Source: Acidobacteriota bacterium (GTDB lineage Bacteria; Acidobacteriota; Terriglobia; Acidiferrales; UBA7541). From it: 64,000 nt of DNA. Positions 17,274-27,049 of the stretch are shown piece by piece (position 1 is the first letter of the stretch; each line of letters opens with the position of its first letter). The DNA lies in the NCBI GenBank assembly GCA_013289855.1, contig JABCZD010000003.1:124001-188000 (forward strand). The letters are read 5' to 3'. A program made the translations under genes and the position numbers. The notes beneath the pieces were generated by a model. It ran no database searches and was not told the DNA's origin. It was given only the letters and a program-made list of their open reading frames with translations.

Positions 17274-18671
17274 ATGTCCGCGACGAAGATCGATGAAGCA
17301 AACAATGGAGCAGGCAACAAGACGATTTCTGACTGGTCCAGCAACGCGCGTTGGTCTGGCATCACGCGGGCCTATTCTCACGAAGATGTGTTGCGGCTGC
17401 GCGGCTCGGTGCTGATCGAGTACACGCTGGCGCGATTGGGCGCCGAGCGATTGTGGAAGCTGATGCACGAGGAAAAGTTTGTTCCCGCGCTGGGTGCGAT
17501 CACCGGCAATCAGGCCATCGAGATGGTGCAGGCCGGACTGTTGGCGATTTACGGCTCGGGCTGGCAAGTGGCGGCGGATGGTAACTCCGCCGGGGACGTG
17601 TATCCCGATCAATCGTTGTATCCGTGCGATTCCGCTCCGAAACTGGTGGCGCGGCTGAATCGTGCGCTGCAACGCGCGGACCAGATCGATTCGGTGGAGC
17701 GCAAAGGCACGGACGCGGCGGGCGCGGGCACTTACTGGTTCGCGCCGATCGTGGCGGACGCGGAAGCCGGGTTCGGTGGCTCGCTGAACGCCTACGAACT
17801 GATGAAGGCGATGATTGAAGCAGGCGCGGCGGGCGTGCATTTTGAAGATCAACTTTCGTCGGCGAAGAAGTGCGGGCATCTGGGCGGCAAGGTGGTGGTG
17901 CCCACGCGCGAGTTTATCGAGAAGCTGACGGCCGCGCGGCTGGCCGCAGACGTCTGCGGCGTGCCAACCATTTTAATCGCGCGCACGGACGCCAACTCCG
18001 CGGGCTTGCTGCTTTCCGACGCCGACGAGCGCGACCGCGAATTTATTCACGGTGATCGCACTCCGGAAGGATTCTTTCAATTTCGCGGCGGTATCGACGC
18101 GGCGATTAATCGCGGCTTATCGTACGCGCCGTACGCGGACATGCTGTGGTGCGAAACTTCGACGCCGGATCTAGCCGAAGCGCGGAAATTTGCCGACGCC
18201 ATTCACGCAAAATTTCCCGGCAAGCTGCTGGCCTACAACTGCTCGCCATCTTTCAACTGGAAGAAAAAGCTGGATGATGTGACCATCGCAAATTTCCAGC
18301 ACGAACTTGGCAAGATGGGCTACAAGTTCCAGTTTGTGACGCTGGCGGGATTCCACGCGCTGAACATGTCCATGTTCCACCTGGCGCGCGGCTATGCCAG
18401 CGCCGGCATGACCGCATATTCCAAGCTGCAGCAGGAAGAGTTTGCCGCGCAGGAGTTAGGTTATCGCGCGGTGAAACATCAGGCATTTGTGGGCACGGGA
18501 TACTTTGATGAGATCGCCCAGGTAGTGTCCGGCGGCGCTTCGTCCACGACGGCTTTGGCAGGCTCGACGGAAGCCGCGCAGTTCCATCACAACCACGATC
18601 GCAACGAGCACAAGGAAGATAAGAACACTCACGGCCACGCAAAGAGCGTCGCCGTATCACAAACGGTCTGA
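17274..18671 (+). CDS. aceA: Isocitrate lyase
   Basis: Isocitrate lyase cleaves isocitrate to succinate and glyoxylate and lets the cell grow on acetate or fatty acids. The 465-residue protein starts behind GAGGAG. It carries the signature KKCGHLGGK (198-206) with catalytic Cys200, and the acidic metal-site segment [15 protein letters not shown] (155-169). Later come [13 protein letters not shown] and [14 protein letters not shown]. Compared with the usual ~430 residues it has a polar, His-rich C-terminal extension ([20 protein letters not shown]), a possible metal-binding or stability tag. A strong terminator follows. Confidence 0.96.
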   Translation: MSATKIDEANNGAGNKTISDWSSNARWSGITRAYSHEDVLRLRGSVLIEYTLARLGAERLWKLMHEEKFVPALGAITGNQAIEMVQAGLLAIYGSGWQVAADGNSAGDVYPDQSLYPCDSAPKLVARLNRALQRADQIDSVERKGTDAAGAGTYWFAPIVADAEAGFGGSLNAYELMKAMIEAGAAGVHFEDQLSSAKKCGHLGGKVVVPTREFIEKLTAARLAADVCGVPTILIARTDANSAGLLLSDADERDREFIHGDRTPEGFFQFRGGIDAAINRGLSYAPYADMLWCETSTPDLAEARKFADAIHAKFPGKLLAYNCSPSFNWKKKLDDVTIANFQHELGKMGYKFQFVTLAGFHALNMSMFHLARGYASAGMTAYSKLQQEEFAAQELGYRAVKHQAFVGTGYFDEIAQVVSGGASSTTALAGSTEAAQFHHNHDRNEHKEDKNTHGHAKSVAVSQTV

Positions 18672-18687
18672 ACAATAAGCCAGTTGG

Positions 18688-18736
18688 GCGCGCGGCCAAA
18701 CGTGAGAAATTGTCACGTTTGGCCGCGCGCTTTTTT
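18688..18736 (+). terminator. Strong intrinsic terminator after aceA
   Basis: A perfect 18-base stem (18688-18705 pairs with 18713-18730) with a 7-base loop is followed by six T residues. It is positioned 17 bases after the aceA stop and could also slow the convergent SYLF transcript. Confidence 0.92.
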
Positions 18737-18751
18737 GCAAACCGTCGAACT

Positions 18752-19456
18752 TTACTTGGAAGATTTATTGACGCCCGCGTGGCGATTGAGCGTGTACACC
18801 AGCTTTTGCCCGGACGGCGGAACCTTTACCGCACCGCCGAAGATGATGTCTTTCGCGGAGACTTTCTTGCCGTAAAGGCGTTCGTTGGCGTCGTTATCCG
18901 GGCGCACGGTCGAGCCTTCGAGCGAAATACCCGCAAACAATCCGCGCGACCTGGAATAGGAGAGCACTTCCGCGCGCAACGTGACGTCTGATTCGGCTGA
19001 AGCGGTGCGGCCCTTGGGACCCGCGGCGACCGAAGCGTCTCCGCCGAGTTTCACCTTGCTGCTCAAAATAGATTGCGCGCCGCGGTCGTTCATGACCAGC
19101 AACACGAAGTCCGTGGCTTGCCCGCCGATTTGCAGCCCGAAGCTTCCGCCTTCGAGGGCCATCATGGAAGGAGCGCTCCACGGGCCGCGGAAGTTGGCGC
19201 CGGTGCGGCAGGTCATGGCGCCGCGGCCGTAGCTGCCGCCCACCACGAATGCGGCTTTAAGAACCGAGGGATAAACGATGACGCATTCTGCTTTTTGCAG
19301 CAGATCCTTCGGAATGTCGTCTGGCACGTTTAGGATTTCGGTCATCACCGTGCCGCAGTTGCTCAGCCGGTCGCTCTCCTTGGTGCTGTCTTGGGCCGCC
19401 AAGATCGGCAGCGCGCACATTGCTAGGCTCATACATCCGGCTATCCATCGCTTCAT
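18752..19456 (-). CDS. Exported SYLF-domain (Ysc84-like) protein
   Basis: The 234-residue product has a Sec signal (MKRWIAGCMSLAMCALPILA). A single SYLF/DUF500 domain follows from about 45 to 225. Recognisable segments are LQKAECVIVYPSVLKAAFVVG, read here as LLQKAECVIVYP then AAFVVGGSYGRG, followed by PSMMALEGGSFGLQIGGQATD, read as SFGLQIGGQATDFVLLV, and later VKLGGDASVAAGPKGR. SYLF domains bind phospholipid in eukaryotic homologues, and bacterial ones are exported envelope proteins of unclear role. It appears monocistronic. Confidence 0.9.
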   Translation of the reverse strand: MKRWIAGCMSLAMCALPILAAQDSTKESDRLSNCGTVMTEILNVPDDIPKDLLQKAECVIVYPSVLKAAFVVGGSYGRGAMTCRTGANFRGPWSAPSMMALEGGSFGLQIGGQATDFVLLVMNDRGAQSILSSKVKLGGDASVAAGPKGRTASAESDVTLRAEVLSYSRSRGLFAGISLEGSTVRPDNDANERLYGKKVSAKDIIFGGAVKVPPSGQKLVYTLNRHAGVNKSSK

Positions 19457-19577
19457 CGAAAATCTCCTTAGTTAGAACATCGCCGTTATCGCTGAGAATT
19501 ACTAGGCGCGTCCATCATAATGACTTCCGGGGCATGCCGCAATCGCGCGGTTACACGGCCCGAAAGCTGTTCTTCGC

Positions 19578-21713
19578 TCAGTTTGAGATGCCCATCTGGG
19601 TAAGAAAGTACGCGTAATTGAAGGCCACATCCTTCAGCCGGTCGTAGCGGCCGGACATACCGCCGTGTCCCGCGGGATCCAAGTTGGTCTTGAAGATCAA
19701 AATGTTGTGATCGGTGCGCAAAGCGCGCATTTTGGCCACGTATTTGGCGGGCTCCCAGTACATCACCTGGCTGTCGTTGAAAGAAGTGCGCACCAGCATG
19801 TTGGGATAATCCTTGGCTACGACGTTGTCGTATGGCGAATAGGTGAGCATGTAGTCGAAGGCGGGTTTTTCTTTGGGATTACCCCACTCTTCAAATTCGC
19901 CGACGGTGAGCGGCAAGGTCTCGTCCAGCATGGTGTTCATGACGTCGACGAAGGGCACCTGCACCAGCGCGGCGTGAAACAAATCCGGACGCATGTTCAG
20001 CACCGCGCCCATCAGCAACCCGCCGGCGCTGGCGCCTTGAATCACCAAACGATTTTTGGAGCCGTAGCCTTGCGCGACTAAATATTCCGCCGAGACGATA
20101 AAGTCGGTGAAGGTATTTTTCTTGTGCATCATGCGGCCGTCGTCATGCCAGGCTTTGCCCATTTCTCCGCCGCCGCGAATGTGCGCCACGGCGTACACCA
20201 CGCCGCGATCCACCAAGCTGAAGAGATCGGAATTGAAATAGATGTCGTTGGAAACTCCGTACGAGCCATAGGCAGTAAGGAACAGCGGCCCTGTGCCATC
20301 CAGCTTTAGTCCCTTCAAGTGCACCATGGAAATTGGGACTTTGACGCCGTCGCTGGCGCTGGCATAAATTTGCTCGACTTCATATTTGGAGCGATCAAAA
20401 CCACCGGGGATTTCGCGCTGCTTCAAGAGTACGGAAGTGCCCGCGGCCATATCGTAGTCAAAAACCGAAGCAGGAGTGATGAAGGACTGATAGCCGTAAC
20501 GAAGCTTGGTGGTGTCGTATTGCCGGTTGACCTGCACATAGGCGGTGTACGCCGGCTCCGGAAACGCGATGCGACGCGCGGCCCCGGTGGCCAGATCCGT
20601 GACGCGCATTTGCGGCAAGCCATTTTCGCGCTCGGAAAGCACGTAGTAATTCTTGAAAAAGTCGACATCATCCAGCATCACGTCGTTGCGCTCCGGGACG
20701 ACTTCCTTCCAATTCGCGCTTCCTGGAGCATCGACCGGCGTCTTCACGAGGCGGAAATTGCGGCCGGTATCGTTCACCCGGATGTAGAAGGAACTTCCGT
20801 TGTGGTCCGGATAATACTCGACGCCTTGTTTGCGCGGCTCGAGGACTTTCCATTCCGCCATTGGCTGGCCAGCGGGAATGTAACGCGCTTCGCTGGTGGT
20901 GTGACTGCCAACCGTCAGGAAAAGATAAGCCCGGCTGCGCGTCCTGTTAACGTACACATCGAAGCGCTCGTCTTTTTCTTCGTAGATCAGCGTGTCCGGC
21001 CCCGCGCTTCCCGCGGTGTGCCGGTACATGCGATAGGAGCGCTTGGAGACCTCGTCCTCGATGGTATAAAAGAGCGTCTTGTTATCGTTGGCCCAGGCGA
21101 ACGAGTCGACCCGCTCGACGTGATCGGCGAGTACTTTGCCGGTGCGCAAATCTTTCATGGCCAGCGTGTATTGCCGGAAGCCGGTGTTGTCCGTAATGTA
21201 GGCCAGCAGATTTCCGTCGTCGCTCACATCGAACCTGCCCAAGGACATGAACTTCTGTCCTTTGGCCAGTTCGTTCACGTCCAGCATGACTTCTTCGGTG
21301 GCGTCCAGGCTGCCCTTTTTCCGGCAGAAAATCGCGTACTGCTGCCCTGCTTGTGTGCGCGAATAATAAAAGTAGTCGCCCTCGCGGTAGGGCACGTCCA
21401 CATCGGTTTCCTTGATGCGGCTAAGCATCTCGGCGTACAGCTTTTTCTGCAGCGGCTCGGTAGGTTTCATCACCGCGTCGGTGTAGGCGTTCTCGGCTTC
21501 GAGGTAGGCGCGTACTTCGGGATTGCTTTTTTCGCGCAGCCAGAAATAGTTGTCGACCAAAGTGGTACCGTTGATTTCGGTGGTCTTCGGGACTTTTTTG
21601 GCTACGGGGGGCTTTACGGCGGGAGAATCATCCGCCGCGGCCGCGGCCAGCCCGCACGACGCAGTCAAGAGCAGCATGCTCAACGCAAAATATCGCCAGG
21701 ATTGTTTGTTCAC
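19578..21713 (-). CDS. ptrB: Exported oligopeptidase B-like S9 peptidase
   Basis: S9A peptidases of this type cleave peptides after basic residues; the propeller gates access to the active site. From the GTG at 21713, preceded by GAGGGGAA, the protein is 711 residues. In the longer 722-residue reading the catalytic Ser is in GASAGG (573), Asp in SFND (658) and His in AGHGG (694). The N-terminal part has TTLVDNYFWLREKSNPEV and a seven-bladed propeller region. Unlike E. coli PtrB it carries a signal peptide (FALSMLLLTASCGLAAAAA), so it acts in the periplasm or outside. It heads a run of exported degradative enzymes. Confidence 0.92.
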   Translation of the reverse strand: MNKQSWRYFALSMLLLTASCGLAAAAADDSPAVKPPVAKKVPKTTEINGTTLVDNYFWLREKSNPEVRAYLEAENAYTDAVMKPTEPLQKKLYAEMLSRIKETDVDVPYREGDYFYYSRTQAGQQYAIFCRKKGSLDATEEVMLDVNELAKGQKFMSLGRFDVSDDGNLLAYITDNTGFRQYTLAMKDLRTGKVLADHVERVDSFAWANDNKTLFYTIEDEVSKRSYRMYRHTAGSAGPDTLIYEEKDERFDVYVNRTRSRAYLFLTVGSHTTSEARYIPAGQPMAEWKVLEPRKQGVEYYPDHNGSSFYIRVNDTGRNFRLVKTPVDAPGSANWKEVVPERNDVMLDDVDFFKNYYVLSERENGLPQMRVTDLATGAARRIAFPEPAYTAYVQVNRQYDTTKLRYGYQSFITPASVFDYDMAAGTSVLLKQREIPGGFDRSKYEVEQIYASASDGVKVPISMVHLKGLKLDGTGPLFLTAYGSYGVSNDIYFNSDLFSLVDRGVVYAVAHIRGGGEMGKAWHDDGRMMHKKNTFTDFIVSAEYLVAQGYGSKNRLVIQGASAGGLLMGAVLNMRPDLFHAALVQVPFVDVMNTMLDETLPLTVGEFEEWGNPKEKPAFDYMLTYSPYDNVVAKDYPNMLVRTSFNDSQVMYWEPAKYVAKMRALRTDHNILIFKTNLDPAGHGGMSGRYDRLKDVAFNYAYFLTQMGISN

Positions 21714-21837
21714 GCGAGTTCCCCTCTCAATATCGAAATGCAACAAATTCTATCGCGACTTAGTATCGCAGCCTACAATCGCGACTCATGCTCGGTCAGA
21801 TGCAGACAATGAGGCGCACGTCGAGGTTGCCACCAGC

Positions 21838-23118
21838 TTACGGTGCTCGTTGATAGGTTACTGCGCCGCCGACTAGGACGGTTTGCGCGTGGCTGGTGTA
21901 CTCGAAGGGGTCGCCGTCGAAGAGCACCACGTCGGCGTCTTTGCCGGCAGCAAGCGAACCTAGCTTGTTATCGACGCCAAGTATTTTTGCGGCGGAAATG
22001 GTGATGGCGCGCAACGCGCCCTCGAGGCCCAGGCCGTTGGCCGCGGCGATGGCGGCTTCAAAGATCAGGATGCGGCTTTTAGGTACGTAGGCTTCGTAGC
22101 CGGTCATCAGCGCCATGGGAATGCCGGCTTGGTTGACGAGTGCGGCATTTTCGTACGTGGCGTTGGCAGTTTCGTGGCGGAACGGCGCTTGCATCACGGG
22201 ACCCAGCAACACGGGAACCCCGGCTTTGCGGATAACATCCGTAATCAAGTACGCCTCGGTGGCGGAGGCGATCATATATTTCAGGTGAAATTCCGTTCCG
22301 ATGCGGATGGCGGTGTCGATGTCATCCGCGCGATACGCATTGAAGATGGCTGGGAGTTTCCCGGCGACGACGTCGGCCAGGACTGCCAAGCGCGTATCGA
22401 GCGTGGGCAGCTTGGTTGCATCGCCGCCGTCTTTCTGCCACTTCTCCCACTTGGCGCGATACTGCTGGGCGTCCAACAGCGCGTGGCGAATGATCTCGGC
22501 AGTTTTCATGCGCGTCATGGGAGCCTTGCGCGCGGCGCCGTAGGTTTCCTTCGGACCTTCGCCAAGATTGAAGACCATGGCAGATTCGGGACGGAGAGAG
22601 ATTTGATCCACGGTGGTAATTGCGGATTGCGGACCAACTGTTTTGAAAATTCCGGCAACGCCGGCGATGGGATTGCGATCGCCAGGAGCCACCTGAAGCG
22701 TGGTTACGCCGAAGGAATTTACATAGCGATAGAGAAGATCCTGCGGATTCAGGGAATCGCGCACGTGCACGTCCGCGGTGTTGGGGTCGGTGGATTCATC
22801 CTGATCCTGATCGGCGGGGATGTTGTAGGCGCCGGAAACGCCGGTGGTGGTGTCCGTATCGATCAAGCCGGGCGTGACGTACGCGGCGTGCAGCGCTTGA
22901 TAGCCTGCGGGCGCGCTGAGATTTGCTCCGTTGCGCACGGCTTCGATTTTGCCGTCGCGAATCAGCACCAGCCCCGGACCACCTTGAGGCGTGGTGCTGT
23001 CCATGGAATACAAGTGGTCGGCACTGATGGCGACATTCTGCGCCTGCGCGGGGCCCGCCACGACGAATCCGAGCGTTGCGGCAGAAATAAACGCGGAGAA
23101 TTTCACGGAAAGTTTCAC
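21838..23118 (-). CDS. Amidohydrolase-fold protein lacking metal ligands (pseudoenzyme)
   Basis: This 426-residue exported protein (signal near FISAATLGFVVAGPAQAQ) aligns along its length with the amidohydrolase encoded just upstream, but the metal ligands are gone. HxH after strand 1 (DSHSH in the partner) is DTDTT here (PGLIDTDTTTG). The partner's HNHTHRADD is FNAYRADD here. Its VHHGTE is ASATE, and the final catalytic Asp (FNTDDP) is MTGYEA. The C-terminal urease-type strap (GSLAAGKDADVVLFDGDPF) is kept. Its start overlaps the partner's stop by four bases. It is probably a structural or regulatory subunit of a heteromer with the active paralogue. Confidence 0.85.
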   Translation of the reverse strand: MKLSVKFSAFISAATLGFVVAGPAQAQNVAISADHLYSMDSTTPQGGPGLVLIRDGKIEAVRNGANLSAPAGYQALHAAYVTPGLIDTDTTTGVSGAYNIPADQDQDESTDPNTADVHVRDSLNPQDLLYRYVNSFGVTTLQVAPGDRNPIAGVAGIFKTVGPQSAITTVDQISLRPESAMVFNLGEGPKETYGAARKAPMTRMKTAEIIRHALLDAQQYRAKWEKWQKDGGDATKLPTLDTRLAVLADVVAGKLPAIFNAYRADDIDTAIRIGTEFHLKYMIASATEAYLITDVIRKAGVPVLLGPVMQAPFRHETANATYENAALVNQAGIPMALMTGYEAYVPKSRILIFEAAIAAANGLGLEGALRAITISAAKILGVDNKLGSLAAGKDADVVLFDGDPFEYTSHAQTVLVGGAVTYQRAP

Positions 23119-24536
23119 TGCGCACCTCCCGCAGCCGGCTGCGCAGGATTCAGCTTGGGGTAACGCGCGCCGACGGCGAATCCGCCGGTGGCGTAATGCA
23201 AGTCCGCGGGATCGCTGCGATCAAAAACTTTTTGCCCCTCGATCCAGGTTTGCAGCACGTGGGTGTAAACGCTGAAGGGTGAACCGCTGAGGATCACGAA
23301 GTCCGCATCCTTGCCAGGCGTCAACGAGCCAATGCGACTTTGCAGATCGAGCATTTCCGCCGGATAAATGGTCAGCCCTTTCAGCGCGGCTTCTTCCGAC
23401 ATGCCGCCGCGAATGGCAAGCGCCGCGGAACGCAGCAGCAAACGAGAGTTGGTGATGGGATCGTCGGTGTTGAAGGCCACCTTCACTCCAGCTTTTTCCA
23501 GTTGGGCGGGGCAGCTCATGTTCACGTTGATGGTTTCGGGCTTGCCGCCGGGCGCATCGATCATGGTGTAACTGACGCCCACGTGACGGCGCGCCAGTTC
23601 GTTAGCGACCATACAGGACTCCGTGCCGTGATGCACCACCACGCGATAGTGAAACTCGTCAGAGAGCCGCAGAACGGTCATCACGTCGTCGGCGCGGTGC
23701 GTGTGATTGTGCACGATGCGTTTGCCTTCGAGAATTTGCACCACGGCGTCGAGGCCGGGATCGGGGTCCGGAGCTTTGGCGGTTTTGTCTCCCGCGGCCA
23801 CGGCCTTGTTGTAAGCGTCCCAGTGAATTTTGTACTGCTGCGCTTTTTCGTAGATGCCGCGCGCCAGAGCAGCTTCTTCCATGCGCGTCATCGGAGCCTG
23901 GCCGCGCGAACCGTAGCCTTTGGGATTGGTTCCGTTGGCCATCTTCATTCCGCCGATGGATCCGGGGACCAGCATCTCTTCAATCGTAGCGCCGCGAAGT
24001 TTTATATATGCGGACTGGCCGCCCATCACGTTGGCACTGCCGGGAAGAATGTTGGCGGTGGTGATGCCGCCGGAAAGCGCGATGCGAATGTTGGGGTCGG
24101 CGGGATTGATGGAATCAATGACGCGCAGCGCGGGCTGCACGGGATTGGTGCCCTCGTTGCCGTCCTGCCCGTCGGAAACGGTAATGTTGCCGTCGTCGCC
24201 GATATGCGAGTGCGAATCCACGATGCCGGGCATGATGATTTTGCCGGAGGCATCGATGACCGTGGCACCGTCAGGAATCTTGGTGGACGCGGCATCACCT
24301 ACGGCGACAATTTTTCCGTCGCGCACGACCAGCGTGCCGTGTTCGATGGGCGGTCCATCGATGGGGATTATTTTCGCGTTGGTCACGGCCAGCGTCGTGT
24401 GAGCTAACTGTGCCGACGCGAATTGCGCACTCGCAAGCAGGGCGAGACCTGCGACAAAAAGTCCGGCGAACAGAGGGCGTTTCGCGTGTAACTTTCTCTG
24501 GCACCCAAATTCAGCTGCGACATGTTTCAGAATCAT
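23115..24536 (-). CDS. Exported metal-dependent amidohydrolase
   Basis: This protein belongs to the imidazolonepropionase/prolidase-like branch of the amidohydrolase superfamily. The ATG at 24536 gives 473 residues; the frame also opens at a TTG 12 codons earlier. A signal peptide is visible (LFAGLFVAGLALLASAQFASA). Metal ligands are intact: GIVDSHSHIG, VHNHTHRADD, RVVVHHGTES and VAFNTDDP. The strap domain ends with LTPGKDADFVILSGSPFSV. The substrate cannot be told; related exported members act on dipeptides or cyclic amides. It overlaps by four bases with the metal-less paralogue downstream and lies among peptidase and esterase genes, which suggests a peptide-scavenging role. Confidence 0.9.
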   Translation of the reverse strand: MILKHVAAEFGCQRKLHAKRPLFAGLFVAGLALLASAQFASAQLAHTTLAVTNAKIIPIDGPPIEHGTLVVRDGKIVAVGDAASTKIPDGATVIDASGKIIMPGIVDSHSHIGDDGNITVSDGQDGNEGTNPVQPALRVIDSINPADPNIRIALSGGITTANILPGSANVMGGQSAYIKLRGATIEEMLVPGSIGGMKMANGTNPKGYGSRGQAPMTRMEEAALARGIYEKAQQYKIHWDAYNKAVAAGDKTAKAPDPDPGLDAVVQILEGKRIVHNHTHRADDVMTVLRLSDEFHYRVVVHHGTESCMVANELARRHVGVSYTMIDAPGGKPETINVNMSCPAQLEKAGVKVAFNTDDPITNSRLLLRSAALAIRGGMSEEAALKGLTIYPAEMLDLQSRIGSLTPGKDADFVILSGSPFSVYTHVLQTWIEGQKVFDRSDPADLHYATGGFAVGARYPKLNPAQPAAGGAQ

Positions 24537-24601
24537 CAAGCGCCTCTCGACAACCGATATAATTCGTTGCAAAACAAACCAAAGATCGCGCCAATGCCAA
24601 A

Positions 24602-26620
24602 CTATGGCGCGGTGACCAACGGCAATTCGATGAAGCTGGCCTGTCCCGGCGCGTGATAAATGCGTTGCGTGGCTTTGCGATAGTCCGCCGGTTTGGCCCA
24701 GAAGATAGACGGGACAAACGTCTGCGGGTTGCGGTCGTAAAGCGGGAACCAGCTGGATTGGATCTGCACCATGATGCGGTGCCCCGGCAAAAAAACGTGA
24801 TTGGCGGTCGGCAGCGCAAAACGGTAGAGCAACGGTTGGTCAGGCGCGATGGCTTTGGCAAACTCCAGGCTTTCGCGATAGCGGCCGCGGAAAATGTCCG
24901 CGGAGATCATCAATTGGTAGCCACCCATCTCAGGATCGCTGGCCACTTCGTCGGGGTAGACGTCGATTAATTTAACGACCCAATCCGAATCTGTGCCGCT
25001 GGTGGACGCCACTATATTGGCGATGGGCTGGCCGCTGATTTTGGTTGGCGCGCGCAACACGTCAGAGGTGAAGACCACCACGTCCGGGCGGCCCGAGGCT
25101 TCGCGCTGGTCATCGACCAGCCACAGCGGCCACGTCAAACCGTGATCGTAGCCAACTTGCCGCGTGGGACGCGCGCGAAACGGCACGGGCTTATCGGGAT
25201 CGGAAATATACTCCTCGAAGCTGGAACCAGCAGCCGCGTCGCCGGAAGCGGGCGCGGCAAAGCCCAGTTTCAAGCCAGCCTGCAGATACAGCGGCGTGGG
25301 ATGAATCGCGCAGGCCGGGCTGGCATCCGCCGCGCAGCCTGCGGGCCACGAAGACAAACGGCGCCAGGTATTCGTTCCCGTTTCAAAAGCGTTCACCGGC
25401 GCGACGTTCGATTTCGGCGCGTCATCCTTCAAATAGTGATCGAGGAAAGGACGAAGTATTTCCCGCTGAAAATACAGCGAAGTGTCGCTGTTGAATTTAA
25501 TGGCGCCCAGCGAACTGCCGTCATCGATTTCTTGGCCGTGATGCCACGGTCCCATCACGAGAAAAACTTTATTGTTATCGACGTCTTTGGATTTGAGCGC
25601 TTTGTAAACGGCGACGGCTCCGTAAATATCTTCTTGATCCCACAGACTGTCCACCACCATCACGGGAATTTTCAGCGGCTGCGCGGCAAGAATCTGGTCC
25701 ATGGCTTGTTCGCGCCAAAAAGCGTCGTACGTCGGATGCTCAAGAATTTTGCGCCAGAAGCCGACTTGTTCGAGGCCGCGTTGGCGGCCCAGTTCGCCCG
25801 CGGAACCAGCCTTCATGTACATGTCGTAGTCGTCGTAATTGGTGGTCCACCATTTGGCGGAATTATCGCGCGTGGCCTCCTGTTCGTAGATGTACGGCAT
25901 GTTTTGCTCGCGAAACGCGCCGTTGTGAAACCAATCGTCGCCCTTCCAGCCGTCCACCATGGGGTTCATCGGCACGGAAACTTTCAGCGCGGGGTGTGGA
26001 TTCACCAGCGCCATCAATGGAGTAAAGCCGTCGTAGGAAATTCCCAGAATGCCCACGTTGCCGTTGCTCTCCGGAATATTTTTCACCAGCCAGTCGATAG
26101 TGTCGTAAGTGTCTGTGGAATGATCCGCCGACGTGGGATTCAGCGGCCCGTGCAGCGGGCGGTTCATCACGTACTCGCCTTCGGAGCCGTATTTGCCGCG
26201 CACATCCTGAATCACGCGAATGTAGCCGCCTTCGATGATGACGAAATTGGCGTTGTCGTAACCTTCGAGAATGGAAGCGAGATGCGAGCTCTCGGCGTGC
26301 GTCGTAAGCTCCGCTGCGTTATACGGCGTGCGCGTCAGCAGAATCGGCGCGCGATTGGCGCCCTTGGGGATGAGGATTTCCGTGTGCAACTTCACGCCGT
26401 CGCGCATGGGAATCATAACTGTGCGGCGGACGTACTCGAGCGTGTCGGTCTTGGGCACGAAGTGCGCCGGCGTTTCGTTTGGCAACGTTCCTTGCGCACC
26501 GAACGAGTTGCCCGGCGACGGACTCTGCGCGAAGGATGGCACAGCAAGCCACAGCGCTAGCAGCAGCGACAGCAGGCAGGCCTTACTTACGAAATACAAC
26601 GCGAGGTGCAACGGCTTCAT
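24602..26620 (-). CDS. Exported CocE/NonD-family hydrolase
   Basis: This family includes cocaine esterase, glutaryl-7-ACA acylase and alpha-amino-acid ester hydrolases. From the ATG at 26620 (AGGAGA just upstream) the protein is 672 residues, with a signal peptide ending near VPSFAQ (31). The X-Pro-peptidase-like alpha/beta domain begins RTVMIPMRDGVKLHTEILIP. The nucleophile Ser lies in GILGISYDGF, the catalytic Asp in VVDSLWDQED, and His in MGPWHHGQ. The C-terminal jelly-roll domain follows (about 430-660). Substrate is probably an acyl amino acid ester or amide. It lies 65 bases upstream of the amidohydrolase pair on the same strand, consistent with one exported catabolic operon. Confidence 0.92.
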   Translation of the reverse strand: MKPLHLALYFVSKACLLSLLLALWLAVPSFAQSPSPGNSFGAQGTLPNETPAHFVPKTDTLEYVRRTVMIPMRDGVKLHTEILIPKGANRAPILLTRTPYNAAELTTHAESSHLASILEGYDNANFVIIEGGYIRVIQDVRGKYGSEGEYVMNRPLHGPLNPTSADHSTDTYDTIDWLVKNIPESNGNVGILGISYDGFTPLMALVNPHPALKVSVPMNPMVDGWKGDDWFHNGAFREQNMPYIYEQEATRDNSAKWWTTNYDDYDMYMKAGSAGELGRQRGLEQVGFWRKILEHPTYDAFWREQAMDQILAAQPLKIPVMVVDSLWDQEDIYGAVAVYKALKSKDVDNNKVFLVMGPWHHGQEIDDGSSLGAIKFNSDTSLYFQREILRPFLDHYLKDDAPKSNVAPVNAFETGTNTWRRLSSWPAGCAADASPACAIHPTPLYLQAGLKLGFAAPASGDAAAGSSFEEYISDPDKPVPFRARPTRQVGYDHGLTWPLWLVDDQREASGRPDVVVFTSDVLRAPTKISGQPIANIVASTSGTDSDWVVKLIDVYPDEVASDPEMGGYQLMISADIFRGRYRESLEFAKAIAPDQPLLYRFALPTANHVFLPGHRIMVQIQSSWFPLYDRNPQTFVPSIFWAKPADYRKATQRIYHAPGQASFIELPLVTAP

Positions 26621-27049
26621 GAGTTTTTCTCCTGAAATTTGTGCGGATCGAGCACGGCGCAATGCGCGCCCAAGAGATGCCCAATAAACACCCAATAAAC
26701 AATGGTCGCGATGGTGGCGCGGGATTCTTGCAACGGTCGCGGATTCGTGATGGAGCGACAAGTTTAAAAAATGCGGACGCGCGAGTATATCTCCGTCGCG
26801 CCCTCACATGCCAGCGTAGGGTGACATCTTCGCGCGAACTTTGGACGTGAAAAACCCTCACTTCGTTTCTGCTGGCTAAGTTTATCGCGCCTGTGCGTTC
26901 TGAGAAACGGTTGACGTGCACGCACGCTCGAACGGTTCGGTTTCATGTACACTTTCGACAACATCGAGATTTTCGAGAAAATCCTTATCACCGGAAAGCG
27001 CGGAAACGCAGCCGCAGGCTAGTTTTGCTGCAAACGGGGAGGGCAAGAA
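26621..27049. other. Divergent intergenic region
   Basis: This gap separates the CocE-type gene (minus) from the SPFH gene (plus) and should hold both promoters. The only structured element I see is the inverted repeat GATTTTC-GA-GAAAATC at 26968-26983, about 70 bases upstream of the SPFH start. A TTGACG at about 26910 lacks a convincing partner. No gene is apparent. Confidence 0.4.

Noticed and set aside
20319..21812. Plus-strand open frame of about 500 codons
   Set aside because: It is antisense to the oligopeptidase gene, which has full family motifs and a catalytic triad; the plus reading has none.
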